This document shows positions 1 through 10,288 of a DNA stretch of 64,000 nt, piece after piece (position 1 is the first letter of the stretch; each line of letters starts with the position of its first letter). Origin of the DNA: Bolinopsis microptera (taxonomy: Eukaryota > Ctenophora > Tentaculata > Lobata > Bolinopsidae); NCBI RefSeq assembly GCF_026151205.1, contig NC_087077.1, forward strand, positions 19,072,975 through 19,136,974. The letters are read 5' to 3'. The notes under the pieces are model-generated. The model ran no database searches. It was given only the letters and a program-made list of their open reading frames with translations, and was not told the DNA's origin. The translations under genes were made by a program, and so were the position numbers.

Positions 1-890
1 AGTCCTCCTCAAACTCCTCCTCCGCTCAGTCATCGCATGTACAGTTCTTTCTCAGTCCTCCGTCTCCCCATCCGCATCCTCTTCTCAGATAGCGGACAAA
101 AAAACGGACATAAACGGATACAGAACGGACAAAAACTCTCACGAAAATAACATTTAGTGCTTCCTCCTCCTCCTTCTCCAACATCCTCCGACTTCCCCCA
201 TCTTCTCCTCAGTCCTCCACCTCCTCCTAAGTCTCCTCCTCAGTCCTCATCAGTCCTCCTTCTTCCCAGTCATTCTCCTTTCCTAGTTCATCCTCGCCTC
301 CTCTGTCCTCTCCTTCTCAGTCTACTGCTCCTCCTGGAAGTTATTTTTCCTCTCCTCCCCTCAGTCCTCCTCAACCTCCTCCACTCACCTCAGTCCTCTT
401 CTTCCTCAGTCCTCTCCTCAGTTATCCTTTTCCTTCCTCAGCTTCTTATATGTACGACACATTCTCATTTCTCATTTCTGAACACAGTATTCCTATTTTT
501 TTTCCTAATACATGATGGCGTTTATTTCAAAGGGCTATTCTAGGCTTGACCTCTGGCCGCGGTCAAATAAAATAAGCACCCATCGGCTTCCCCTCGGCTC
601 GGTTCTTAACTAAGATGGCACTCCTCGGCCTTCGGCGTTTAAGATAAAATAAGTACCCTCGGCCTCTCCCTAAGCCGATCAGTGATCCTCATCCTCCTTA
701 ATAATTCTCCTTAGTCTCCTCCTCTCCCCAGGAAGTCCTCATCCTCTCCTCCTCCTTTCCTTTCAGTCCTCTCCTCTTCCTCCTTCTCTCAGTCCTCCTC
801 CTCAGTTCTCCCTCTTCCTTCTCCTCAGTCCCCTCTTCTCAACAGTCCTCCTAGCCTCCTCTTCCACCTCCTCCTCCTCATTCCACCTGT
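1..890. repeat. Pyrimidine-rich low-complexity region
   Basis: The plus strand is dominated by irregular repeats of CCTCCT and CAGTCCTC, interrupted at about 540-690 by a more complex segment that includes CTCGGC-type words. Open frames here translate only to Pro/Ser/Leu-rich low-complexity sequence and are not credible genes. No promoter or RNA gene is visible. Confidence 0.8.
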
Positions 891-1005
891 GACAATTGTA
901 TTTTGCCATATTTAACAGTACCTCTTTTATTCTCCTAGTCAGGCGGAGATGCATGGTTGGAATTCAGTGACTGACAGCACCGGTACTAGATATCAAGAAC
1001 TTAGT

Positions 1006-1038
1006 CCCCCCCCCCCCCCCCCCCCGCCGCCGCCCCCC
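1006..1038. repeat. Poly-C / CCG tract
   Basis: Twenty consecutive C followed by short CCG units and another C run. It is the first of several C or G homopolymers in the first 8 kb. The small open frame through it gives only polyproline and is not a gene. Confidence 0.8.
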
Positions 1039-1345
1039 ATATATGCAACATTAAATAAGATAGTTCCACCCTTTTGGATCATTTGCTTTTCTCTATTGTA
1101 TGATAGTGTTATGGAACTAATCTCCTATTGTAAATACACTCAAAATAAACATAGAAGAACTGTGCAAGTAGTCAGATAATATCATTAAAGCACTGATATA
1201 TTAAAACGTGATGAAATTGAAAGTTAATGCCCAGATAATTCTACTGAATTTTGGAGATTAATGTAGATATTTGTAGAATGTCATACACTTTTTTCGTGGA
1301 TTATCCATTCTACATTTATCTACAAAATTAGCTACAAATACACTT

Positions 1346-1347
<2 letters not shown>

Positions 1348-1394
<47 letters not shown>
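1348..1394. repeat. 47-nt poly-C tract
   Basis: An uninterrupted run of 47 C lies directly upstream of an open frame resembling a Helitron Rep remnant. Lengths of such runs are unreliable in most assemblies. Confidence 0.85.
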
Positions 1395-1739
1395 ACCCTA
1401 ATGTTTTCAATTCGTGGAGTCTGTCGCTTACATTTAGAAGGGTTAATTAAGGAGTGGTTCGTTGATATGTATGCGGAGATTCAATATGTTGCTGATGATG
1501 ACAGAATTAGGAGGTCCGTCAACGAGAAGACATCTAGGAAAATGTATTGGTTTGTTATAAAGCAAGAGATAACTTTAAAAGCAGCATTTCGAGCGTTTGA
1601 GTATCCAAGCCTATCCCATGTCCGTTTGCAATTATGGTCGTTACCAATAAAAGGCACACCTCCCCCACATTTATATGAGAAGCATTGTCTCGCAGCAACA
1701 CCTTATTGTCAACTACAAGATGTGTCTATTGTGTACTAA
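1395..1739 (+). pseudogene. Possible Helitron Rep-domain remnant
   Basis: An open frame of about 115 codons begins straight out of the poly-C tract and ends at a TAA. It contains GLIKEWFVDMYAEIQ, which resembles the conserved segment of the Helitron replication-initiator N-terminal domain (an R-L-x-Q-Q-x-x-V-D-x-Y-x-x-x-E type motif). No catalytic HUH or tyrosine block and no helicase part is visible nearby. If the reading is right this is a short relic of a rolling-circle transposon. It could equally be a chance open frame, because the match rests on one motif recalled from the family. Confidence 0.25.
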
Positions 1740-3059
1740 ATTGACCTTTCCGTGGTTATTCAGATTCAGCGGTATCACGCTGCAGTTCTTGGAGCTGAAA
1801 AGGGTACATGTCATAGATGGCCTGTACAATTAGGTGTTTCGTGTGTCTGGCACAGCCAAGGGTTGCTAGGTAACTGTTGGCAATGTTTCAACTTAGCAAG
1901 TTCGGGTTAGTTCAACGCAGCAGATAGCCTGTAATACAGAGTAGGTCTATAAAGTAAAAGCAAAAGGGACAACTTAGGAATTTGGAAAAAAGTGAGAACT
2001 AGTGTGTTATCATCACCTTGTACTGTTAAGATAGGCAGCAAAACGAACAATTTTCAGTGATGTTTTGGGCTTATACGGGTAAACTCCCCCTAAACTGGTC
2101 ACCCAACCCTAAAACGCCATCTCTTGATTGAGTGGATCCCCATCTTGCTTAGAAAGTATCTTACTAATTCTTTGGTAACTCCGCTTAACATAAAAATATC
2201 ATTCAGACCCTGCCACATCCTGAAATTGAAATCTAAATTGATGCCATAAGGGCATTTTTCATTGGTACGATTTGTTATTTTTGAAAAAAAGCGCAAATTT
2301 TATAACTCTGGAAGAATTCATCAATATTAACTCAGTTTCGGTCTAGTATAGTGGTATTTACATATTTTTAGCAACTTTGTACATATGACAGCACTGGAGA
2401 TTGGAAAGTTATGTACATTACTCAATAATTACTACCCACCATTAAAATGGAAGGCGGTACCAGCTTATTAAACATCATATTAGCATCAATGGTAATATTG
2501 GAAGCTTTGGCAGCTCATGGAATTAGTTTTATTTTATTAATCGCAATAAACATCCCCTCTAAAATGTCTTATTATCCCCCCTAAATGTCATTCATTTTAA
2601 CCTGATCATATTATCAGGCTTTTCCTAAGATGCACTGCATACTCAAATTTCGTTTAATAGTTGATGTTAATAATTTAACAAGTGCCAATAACGAAGTGCT
2701 ATTATCGACACACCATGCGAACAAATACAAATTTGACATTTTTAGGGGGCATATCATTAGGTTTTTACCATAAACTAGTAAGGTACCAAAAAACCGTCGT
2801 TTATGGACATTCAATTTTGCTAAAAAGCTGTCACAATTAGTCTATAGAGAAGGTCAGAATCGAGTACTGGGTTGGTTAATTGACTACAGGTCACTAAAAA
2901 TTGCCCAAATGCAGGATGATGTTAAAATTCCCAAAAAATGCAAATTAAAAACATGCAATTTGCACAAGGTTGAAATCACATGGGAATCCATTGATTTTTT
3001 TGCAATTGCTAGTTTATAAACTAGACTAGAAAACCCCTTGGTTCACTGGGAAGTGCGCT

Positions 3060-3650
3060 ATTATATTTTTTTGTTTTGTAAGTTTAATTCGCGATTTTGT
3101 AAAAAAATCTACACAACCGATAGAGATACAAGCCGATTTAAAAATGTTGCTCGCACTTAACACAACGTACTTTCAACAAAACCGATAAAAATTGACCGTT
3201 TTTTAACAATCTTTGGCACGTGCACGTGCGTGTAACAACCCGACAACCCTCCTGGGCATGGGTTACCTTTCAACTTTTTGCTTTTTGTTGTGGATTTGCA
3301 CGTGGGCGGGTCGTACATACTACAGAATTTTATCTCTGATTATAGTGTGACTAGGAAGCCCGTGGCCGTGGTAACAGGGATGATATGTATCTAGTAGTTT
3401 TCTATTTCTTTTGGCAGTCGTTTTTAGCGCTCAAAAACTATCCGTCACAACCAAAGATACAGCCGAGTTAAATGTTGCTTGTCCCTAAACACCAGGTAAT
3501 ATCACAAAAACCGATCAAAATGACGTTAAAACAATCATTGCACGTGCACGTGCGTGTAACCAATCCTCGTTACCATGGTCACTATGCAACCTTCTATTTC
3601 TCGTCTGTTTGACGTGGGCGGTTACATACAGAATAATTCTTTGAATTATA
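3060..3650. repeat. Diverged internal direct duplication (two units of about 350 bp)
   Basis: Positions about 3061-3345 and 3408-3650 share the same order of words: an AACCGAT/ACAACC block, GCCGATTTAAA-like then GCCGAGTTAAA, the E-box-rich segment GCACGTGCACGTGCGTGTAAC, and later a TGGGCGG...TACATAC...ACAGAAT block. They are diverged direct repeats inside the TIR element. Confidence 0.6.
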
Positions 3651-4280
3651 GGTAGAGATAATCTAACTACAGGTGTAAATTTGTGTTGACTGAGTTATGT
3701 TTTGCCGCGTAAGTTCTGGGTATTCAAAAAAAGTCCCCAAAATGTCAATAAAAAGTAAATTGACTAAATTTACCATTTTTTTCAACAGTGAGAGTAATTC
3801 TGGTTCGAACTCTTGTACCTCTCAGAATAGGTTATATTAGTCCCAGAAGTGGTTAAAATTAAATAATTTGCCCAGCAACATTCTGAGTGCTGCAAACCGG
3901 TTTTTAGCTGACTTTTTGGCTTGGCGTTTAAGGGGGTGGAGTGAATTTAGGTTTTGGTTTTGAGGTACTTCCTTTAGTGAGTGAATGTTTTCAAGTAGCT
4001 TAATGTTTTAATAAGACAAAAACAAATAGTACTAGTGGCAAAAGATAAATCAGGCATCCTGTAAATTTTGTAATTATCACACATATAGAGTTGACATTTT
4101 AGGGGTGGTGTTTTAAAACAAACTCCATTTCAACGTCAAAAAAATTGTACTGATTTTATTTTCAAATTTCCAAATCTTCCTGGCAGGCTAGAAAAAGGTT
4201 TAAATATTATTCCTAGACACTTCAGAACCCTGTAAATTTAGCCCTAACTCGGCAATCTGGGCCCAAAAAACAGGTGACGC

Positions 4281-4436
<156 letters not shown>

Positions 4437-4916
4437 TTTTACCCGTAATGGGTTTTTTGTTTACCATTTACGTGTTTCCAGTTACAAACAATAAGTTTAG
4501 CAGAATTGAAATAGTAATAACTGTCACTACATAACTTATTTGCGTGTTCACTTATAATTTAAGGATTAAAAGTCTTTGTATAATTGATGAAATTTAATAG
4601 GACTCGTTATGACAATCATTATTCGTAATAACTGATCTTACTATTTGTCTCAAAACAATTCTAAATAATATATGTAACTGTAAGCAAGGTTATACAGTAA
4701 TCTAAAAAGATATTTCTAACTTCCACTATTTCAGTCCTCGAATATTTCACGTTTTAACACAATTTTCTGTAAGCCATGGTGTTCTGCTGCTTAGAATTAC
4801 TGTAAACAAAAACGTCCAATCAAAACGCACTTTTCAGCTTTACCAAAATTCCACGCACAGGTTATTCCCTTGCATCGAGCGCTAAAAAAAGCACTTTATC
4901 TTAGCATCATCGAAGT

Positions 4917-5778
4917 TCATCTCGTCCGAGTAGATACTATATGGTCGTACATTGTTATACGCATCCAGCAGTACACGCCACGCAAGAAGTGACAGTCTTT
5001 TAAAGACGTAGAACCTGGTCTGGAGTACCAATTTTTAGGGCAGTTTGCACATTCCAGCGGGGAACTCTTGTACTGGTTAGCCGGGCAAGGTCCCTCCTTG
5101 CTGAGGCAGGGTTTGAAGGCGGAAGTGGCCCATATGGCACTTACACGTGGTCCATGTGTGTCGTCTTTCAGAAAACACGATCCCCTTCTTAATTCCAGTG
5201 TTGTAGTAGACTACTGCGTGACACCTGTGGAAATTTGTATTTAAAGAAATAAACCGGAGATATTTTTTATTTCAAAATTCAAATAAACTTTACATCAATG
5301 TATTACAGTTATATTCAATAGAAAAGACCACAATATCTCCTGTGAAGCAAAAACATGGAAAAAGAGAGCTAGAAAAATATCCATGAGACTCAACGCTACC
5401 AGACTCAGCTGGAGTGAGAAACAATATGTAAAACATCAAAGTAAAATTTATTTCGGCTGAACCAAAACACGGTGGTAAGACGATAATTACATTGGTGCTT
5501 ATATTCAATTGTAAATGTTTTTTAATATGAAAATGTATTCCAACATAATGATAGATACAACATAATTAAATGATTAAAGAGAGCGCGTTTATAAATGTCT
5601 TTATAATTATATGGAACCTGTGATCAGTTCTGCAGCTATCCTTGCATGCCTGGAAGTTAGGTGTGGTCCACTTAGCTCCGGCGATATCTCCACCATAGAC
5701 AACCTTTTTGGGGACATTGCAGTCATCTGCGGCCGCCAGAGCAACCAGAGCAGCACAGAATGCAACGAACAACTTCAT
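4917..5778 (-). pseudogene. Secreted PAN + GCC2_GCC3 cysteine-rich protein gene, one frameshift
   Basis: Exon 1 (5778-5618) encodes a hydrophobic signal peptide (MKLFVAFCAALVALAAA) and the start of a PAN/Apple-like domain (GGDIAG then CKDSC). It ends CAG|GT and joins in phase to exon 2 from 5224, continuing as CHAVVYYNTGIKKG. A single extra base in the four-base run at 5182-5185 then shifts the frame. On the other side the protein resumes as SCFLKDD and continues to CPANQYKSSPLECANCP...PGSTSLKDC, a typical GCC2_GCC3 (ephrin-receptor-like) cysteine module, with a stop at 4917. An acceptor lies just upstream of the ATG, so a 5' UTR intron is likely. The role would be extracellular protein or carbohydrate binding. 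The single homopolymer indel may be a sequencing error rather than true decay. Confidence 0.6.
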
Positions 5779-5910
5779 CTAAAATCAGTTGGGCAATAAA
5801 TAAATCATAGAATCAATTGACTTGACTTTAAACCCGCCACAACTTACTGTTGTATTGGCTATAAATTGGTTAGTCAATTCATAGATAATTCAGTTTAGTT
5901 AAAAATGCGA

Positions 5911-6477
5911 TAAAGGCCACAGGGGGGGGGGGGTCGAGGCTTCAAAAAATGCAAAAACATATTATGCTTTGAATCAATATATATTTTTGTGGTGGATACT
6001 TTGCCACTACTCATTTGTCTGTAGCTATTTTACTTTTTTTTATAAATGAGGTTAACCAATTCTTCAAATAACCTCATTTTTTTGATAAATCGATAATGGA
6101 GGGCAGAAATATTGATGCCATTACAACTGAAAACTACGATAAGCTTTGTTTTTATTGTTTTTGTGTTATTTCAGCAGTTAAACTTTGAAAAAATATACAA
6201 ATAAAGGCAAAATACTCAAAAATCACATAACATAAAAAAACAGTTTTTTGCCTCTCCTGAAAACCTCGAATTTTTGACTTCAAAATCTATCTTCTCCTAG
6301 AGTTTTCATTTACAATAGAATTACAGGTAAACCTCAAAATTCAACGCGCGATATCTTCAAATAGGAAACTTTGTTTTCGGTAAGGACAAAAGCATTTGAA
6401 AATTTAGATCGAGCTCTACAACATATCTCAAAATCTCAAAATCGACCTCGGACCCCCCCCCCCCCCCTGTGGCCTTA
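5911..6477. mobile_element. MITE with poly-G/poly-C TIRs
   Basis: The left end is TAAAGGCCACAG followed by 12 G and TCGAGG. The right end is CCTCGGA followed by 14 C and TGTGGCCTTA. These are inverted repeats of about 35 bp that include the homopolymer. The 567-bp interior is AT-rich and non-coding. Flanks show only a short possible duplication (GCGA). This is a different TIR from the CGGGTAA family, but it also carries a G/C homopolymer in its end. Confidence 0.6.
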
Positions 6478-7087
6478 AGCGACTAAAGCACCTATAGTTG
6501 TAATCTCAAAGATGAAAAAGGGATAACTTACTACTTTAGATAGTTACGATAATAGTACAATAACCAGAACTAAATAAATCTAAGCTTACTAATCTCATCT
6601 CAATTAAAGGTACCAGACTAATACTGAGTAACCTTAACATATTCACCATGGCTCTCCGTGATCTAAAATATAATTCCATGTATCCAGGCCGACCAGAACC
6701 AAACCATAACAGGTTCTGCTCCAAATCACATCCCCAAAAGAGAGATCAACTGAACTAACCTTTAGGTCAATCTGCCTCATATATATAATGTAATATATTA
6801 CTGTGTGTGTGGTTTGCATCTCATCTCCCTGCAAACCTATCACGTCCACGATATGCTACACCTTGATCTTTTGTCTTTTCACGTCCCCTTGCTTTCCCCT
6901 GCAGTAGCTTTCGTTAATTATGATTCTTTTCGCGTCCTCTTGCGTTTACCCTTTTGTAGCCTTTGTTGAAAAACTCATCACTATTCCAATTACATCTCCA
7001 CTCTATTTACTCTAGTAGCCGGAAGGTGTCGAGAGTGCACTTGGCTGTGTAAAAATATTGTCCCCTCAAACAAGTTAATTAAGTAAG

Positions 7088-7122
7088 TAGGTCATTGGTA
7101 ATGGACCATTACCAATGACCTA
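7088..7122. repeat. Near-perfect 35-bp palindrome
   Basis: TAGGTCATTGGTAATGG is followed, after one base, by its exact reverse complement (17-bp arms). It could form a tight hairpin. It lies in otherwise featureless DNA between the MITE at 5.9-6.5 kb and the element at 7.7 kb. Confidence 0.8.
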
Positions 7123-7723
7123 CTAATGGTACCTCTAGTTCTATACTAATCACTTATGTTTCATATTAGTCGCATAAGTGGGAAATTTATACTTCAGCAT
7201 CTAAAGGTTTTAGAGCTTGAAGATCGGGCTTAATATGACCACATTATCCATGTTTATTCTAACACTATGAAGATTCTGTTGGGCGTAGGCCCCAATTTCT
7301 CACTTTTGAAGGAAAAATGAGATATAATGATTTTCACTGAGGTGCAAAAATACTGGTCATGAGCTAGATCTGCTAGAATCTAGGTGTAGTTGAGTTTGCA
7401 ATTTGATGTCTACTATTTTTCTCGACATAGGGTCCTTTTAAGACATTAGAAACCAGAGCCGTTAAGTTATGCAACTTCTATTGGTAATCCTGGTCCTAAA
7501 GGGCGAAATCATTAAATTGCCCTCAGGCGCACATATGGACACGTTCATAAAAAGGTGGCACTAGAGCTCTACAGATTGATATTTCACTGTCAAAATTGTG
7601 TGAAGCATTTTAAAATACTTGTATCTCAAGGAGTATGCTATGAAAGTTAACCAAATTTTAATATGTGGTCCAAAAAGATTCAAATGTCACATAATTAAGT
7701 CATTTATCTCTTTATATCTGTTA

Positions 7724-7842
7724 CGGGTAAGCCACCCCCCCCCCCCCCCCATCTTCTTAGAAAGTATCTTACCTAATCATTTGTAACTCCTAAACATAAA
7801 AAAATATCATTCAGACCCTGCCACGTCCTGAAATTGAATCTA
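7724..7842. mobile_element. Truncated 5' end of a CGGGTAA-family element, copy 2
   Basis: TA|CGGGTAAGCCA is followed by a run of about 14 C and then sequence closely matching 2139-2240 of copy 1 (CTTAGAAAGTATCTTAC ... TTCAGACCCTGCCAC). Homology stops at about 7842, where the duplicated coiled-coil exon region begins. No right end was found. The C run sits where copy 1 has CTCCCCC, so the homopolymer has expanded independently here. Confidence 0.65.
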
Positions 7843-8551
7843 TCATGGAGCGATGTATAATTTATACCATAAATTACACGATGTAAACATTAACTTGAAA
7901 ACGAAGGAATGCCCCCCCCCCCCTCCCCCGGCCCATGTTCTCAACCTGGTTGTTTGCAGAGCTTGTACTGTTTCAGTCAATGTCACCAGTGAGCGCTCAG
8001 TATTATCCTCTAATGTCTCCAGTTTCACTTTCACAGCAACAATGTCTTCGTTCATGTTTGCTTTCGTGTTTTCCATTTCCTGAGTCAATGTTTTTTCAAG
8101 CTCTTCCACTTCGGTCTTCACATTGGAGCTGAAAAATAATCATTATTACTTTTTCAAGTCTGAAGTATCATACCTGAGTCCTCTATAAAGCAGTTGATTA
8201 TGTACTATAAATAGCTTAATAGTTCATTCTCACGTCGGGAATTGCCTAAATAAAAGTTAAGTCTTATCAGTATCATGGAGCGATGTATAATTTATACCAT
8301 AAATTACACGATGTAAACATTAAATTAAGAATGAAAGAATGCCCCGCCTCCCTCCCCCTGGCCCTCCCCCGATCCATGTTCTCAACCTAGATTCAGTCAA
8401 TATCTCCAGTGAGTGCTCAGTATTATCCTCTAATGTCTCCAGTTTCAATTTCAAGACAACAACTTCCTCGTTCATGGTTGCTTTCAAGTTTTCCATTTCC
8501 CGAGTCAGTGTTGTTTCCAGCTCTTCCACTTTGTTAGACGTTTCTCCTACC
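7841..8551. repeat. Tandem duplication, 430-bp period, containing an exon
   Basis: TATCATGGAGCGATGTATAA begins at both 7841 and 8271. Homology continues through a C-rich stretch and the coiled-coil exon to its acceptor, so units 7841-8128 and 8271-8551 are diverged direct repeats, each holding one exon of the minus-strand gene. Confidence 0.75.
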
Positions 8552-8848
8552 CTGAAAGATTCAAAGCATGGCATGAGTGTCTGGAAAACTGCAAATTTTC
8601 CCATACACAGCATCTATTTTTTAAGAAGTTTTAAGGGAGTAGCAAGGTATATTAATTATTATAATAATAATTATTATATTATTAATTATTATATAATACG
8701 AACACGAAACTTACAAAAGCATGATGTTGACGATCATCTGGGTCTGTTGAGTCACCAAGTTTTGTAAGGACATTGTATTCTGTATAGACGTTATCAAGAG
8801 ATCTTTTAGATCATCAATTGCTAGTTCTTTTATATCTGATGGTGGTGG
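7946..8848 (-). CDS. Coiled-coil protein, three internal exons, two duplicated (partial gene)
   Basis: Three minus-strand exons have consistent phases: 8848-8715, 8551-8387 and 8128-7946, each with an AG acceptor and a GT donor (GTAAGT, GTTGAG, GTTGAG). The first encodes PPPSDIKELAIDDLKDLL... and a Gln-rich helix. The second and third are paralogous (VEELETTLTREMENLKATMN and VEELEKTLTQEMENTKANMN) and form heptad-like amphipathic helices. No family is recognised; a structural or scaffold coiled coil is the most that can be said. First and last exons were not found. The donor of the third exon points toward the TIR fragment at 7.7 kb, so the 3' part may be beyond it or lost. Confidence 0.5.
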
Positions 8849-9145
8849 CTGAAATGTTGATATTTTGATGTTACTGAGTGGAGTTGGGTTAGAAACATAT
8901 AAGAGATACGATGATTTAACTTGTAGAAGCTTTCAATAAACATGTGTTAATCGCCGTCAGCTGAATGTGATGGGGTGGACAGATATTTTGATGTTGATTT
9001 TCCATTATGCGTATACATATCAACATGTTGTACGAAATAGTGGTCGTTGAGACAGAAAGCTTTAAAGCTAACGAAATAAATACACAGATAAAATCAAATG
9101 TAAAATCCGGATTGGAGTATTATTTATGAGTCGCATTGTTGTAAT

Positions 9146-9610
9146 GTATTCTGGGTAAAATTATCTTTATCCCGGTTGTTGCGACAAGTAAAAATGCTCT
9201 TATTAGGGAAAGGAGATTACTCGACGTTTCAATGTAACTACATCGTATTCATGATCTAAAAACAAGTGTTAAAAATTCAAAACGTAAAAAACATATATCT
9301 GAGGCAAAATTTGTGTACATTAATTTATTTTTAATCAATCAACTTTATCCAAAAATTCGATTCAAAAAAGTCATAACAAAATTCATAATTTTGTATCGAA
9401 TTTTTGGATAAAGTTGATTGATTAAAAATAAATTAATGTACACAAATTTTGCCTTAGATATATGTTTTTTACGTTTTGAATTTTTAACACTTGTTTTTAG
9501 ATCATGAATACGATGTAGTTACATTGAAACGTCGAGTAATCTCCTTTCCCTAATAAGAGCATTTTTACTTGTCGCAACAACCGGGATAAAGATAATTTTA
9601 CCCAGAATAC
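9146..9610. mobile_element. Fold-back element with arms of about 217 bp
   Basis: GTATTCTGGGTAAAATTATC at the left and its reverse complement ending CCCAGAATAC at the right bound two almost identical arms (9146-9363 and 9394-9610) around a loop of about 30 bp. The arms differ by only a few bases, so the insertion is young or maintained by conversion. The 14-mer ATAAAATCAAATGT occurs at about 9086 and just after the right end at about 9610, which may mark a duplication. There is no coding capacity. Confidence 0.75.
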
Positions 9611-9868
9611 ATAAAATCAAATGTTGGGAATTTTACTGTTGATATGAATAAAAATATGTACCATATTTGAGAGGTCTGTTGAAGAGCACGGTGCTTGTAG
9701 AAAAGCAATAACAATCAAGATGTGCACGTACTCAAACATACTGATAAACAAGTAATTTAGGGTACTTTTTGAAAATACTCGACAATCAGCTTTGAAGATC
9801 TATTAAAAACGTATTTACAAACTTTGTCATGTTTATTGTTTAAAAAACGGCTATAAACGACCCATATA

Positions 9869-9973
9869 TTTGGTCTCTTCAAATTGCAATTTATGTAATT
9901 AATTAACCTGAGACTTTATGGCCATAAAGTCTCAGGTTAATTAATGACATAAATTGCAATTTGAAGAGACCAA
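9869..9973. repeat. 105-bp palindrome (MITE-like)
   Basis: TTTGGTCTCTTCAAATTGCA and its reverse complement bound an almost perfect palindrome centred on TTTATGGCCATAAA. It has no coding capacity. It is likely a fold-back MITE or a cruciform-forming insertion. Confidence 0.75.
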
Positions 9974-10141
9974 ATTTTGTCGTCCAAGTTCGAACTAAGA
10001 ACTTCAATGTTCAATTAAATATTTTGTCCTAATTTGGTCATAAACAGCGATAAGAAAGTTTTAAATTCCTTGCAACAATTAACACTTTTACGAACATTAT
10101 ATATATTATCATGATTTATTACAATACTAGTTACTAGTCCA

Positions 10142-10265
10142 GGGACAAAAGGAAATCGCGCCATGTACGGAATCGCGATTTTTCCCATTATTTGCGACAA
10201 ATTTTATGTATAATTTAATGTATAGCCTGTTTTTGGCCAAAATAATCGCGAAATCCTTTTGTCCC
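10142..10265. mobile_element. Short MITE with TIR GGGACAAAAGG
   Basis: GGGACAAAAGGAAATCGCG at the left is matched by CGCGAAATCCTTTTGTCCC at the right, giving inverted repeats of 19 bp with few mismatches around about 86 bp of AT-rich DNA. It ends 23 bp before the first visible TBCD exon. No target-site duplication is clear. Confidence 0.6.
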
Positions 10266-10288
10266 TTTTGTTACTACCAACATTTCAG

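Noticed and set aside
157-543. 128-codon Pro/Ser/Leu-rich open frame
   Set aside because: Translation of the pyrimidine-rich low-complexity repeat, with no domain or splice context.
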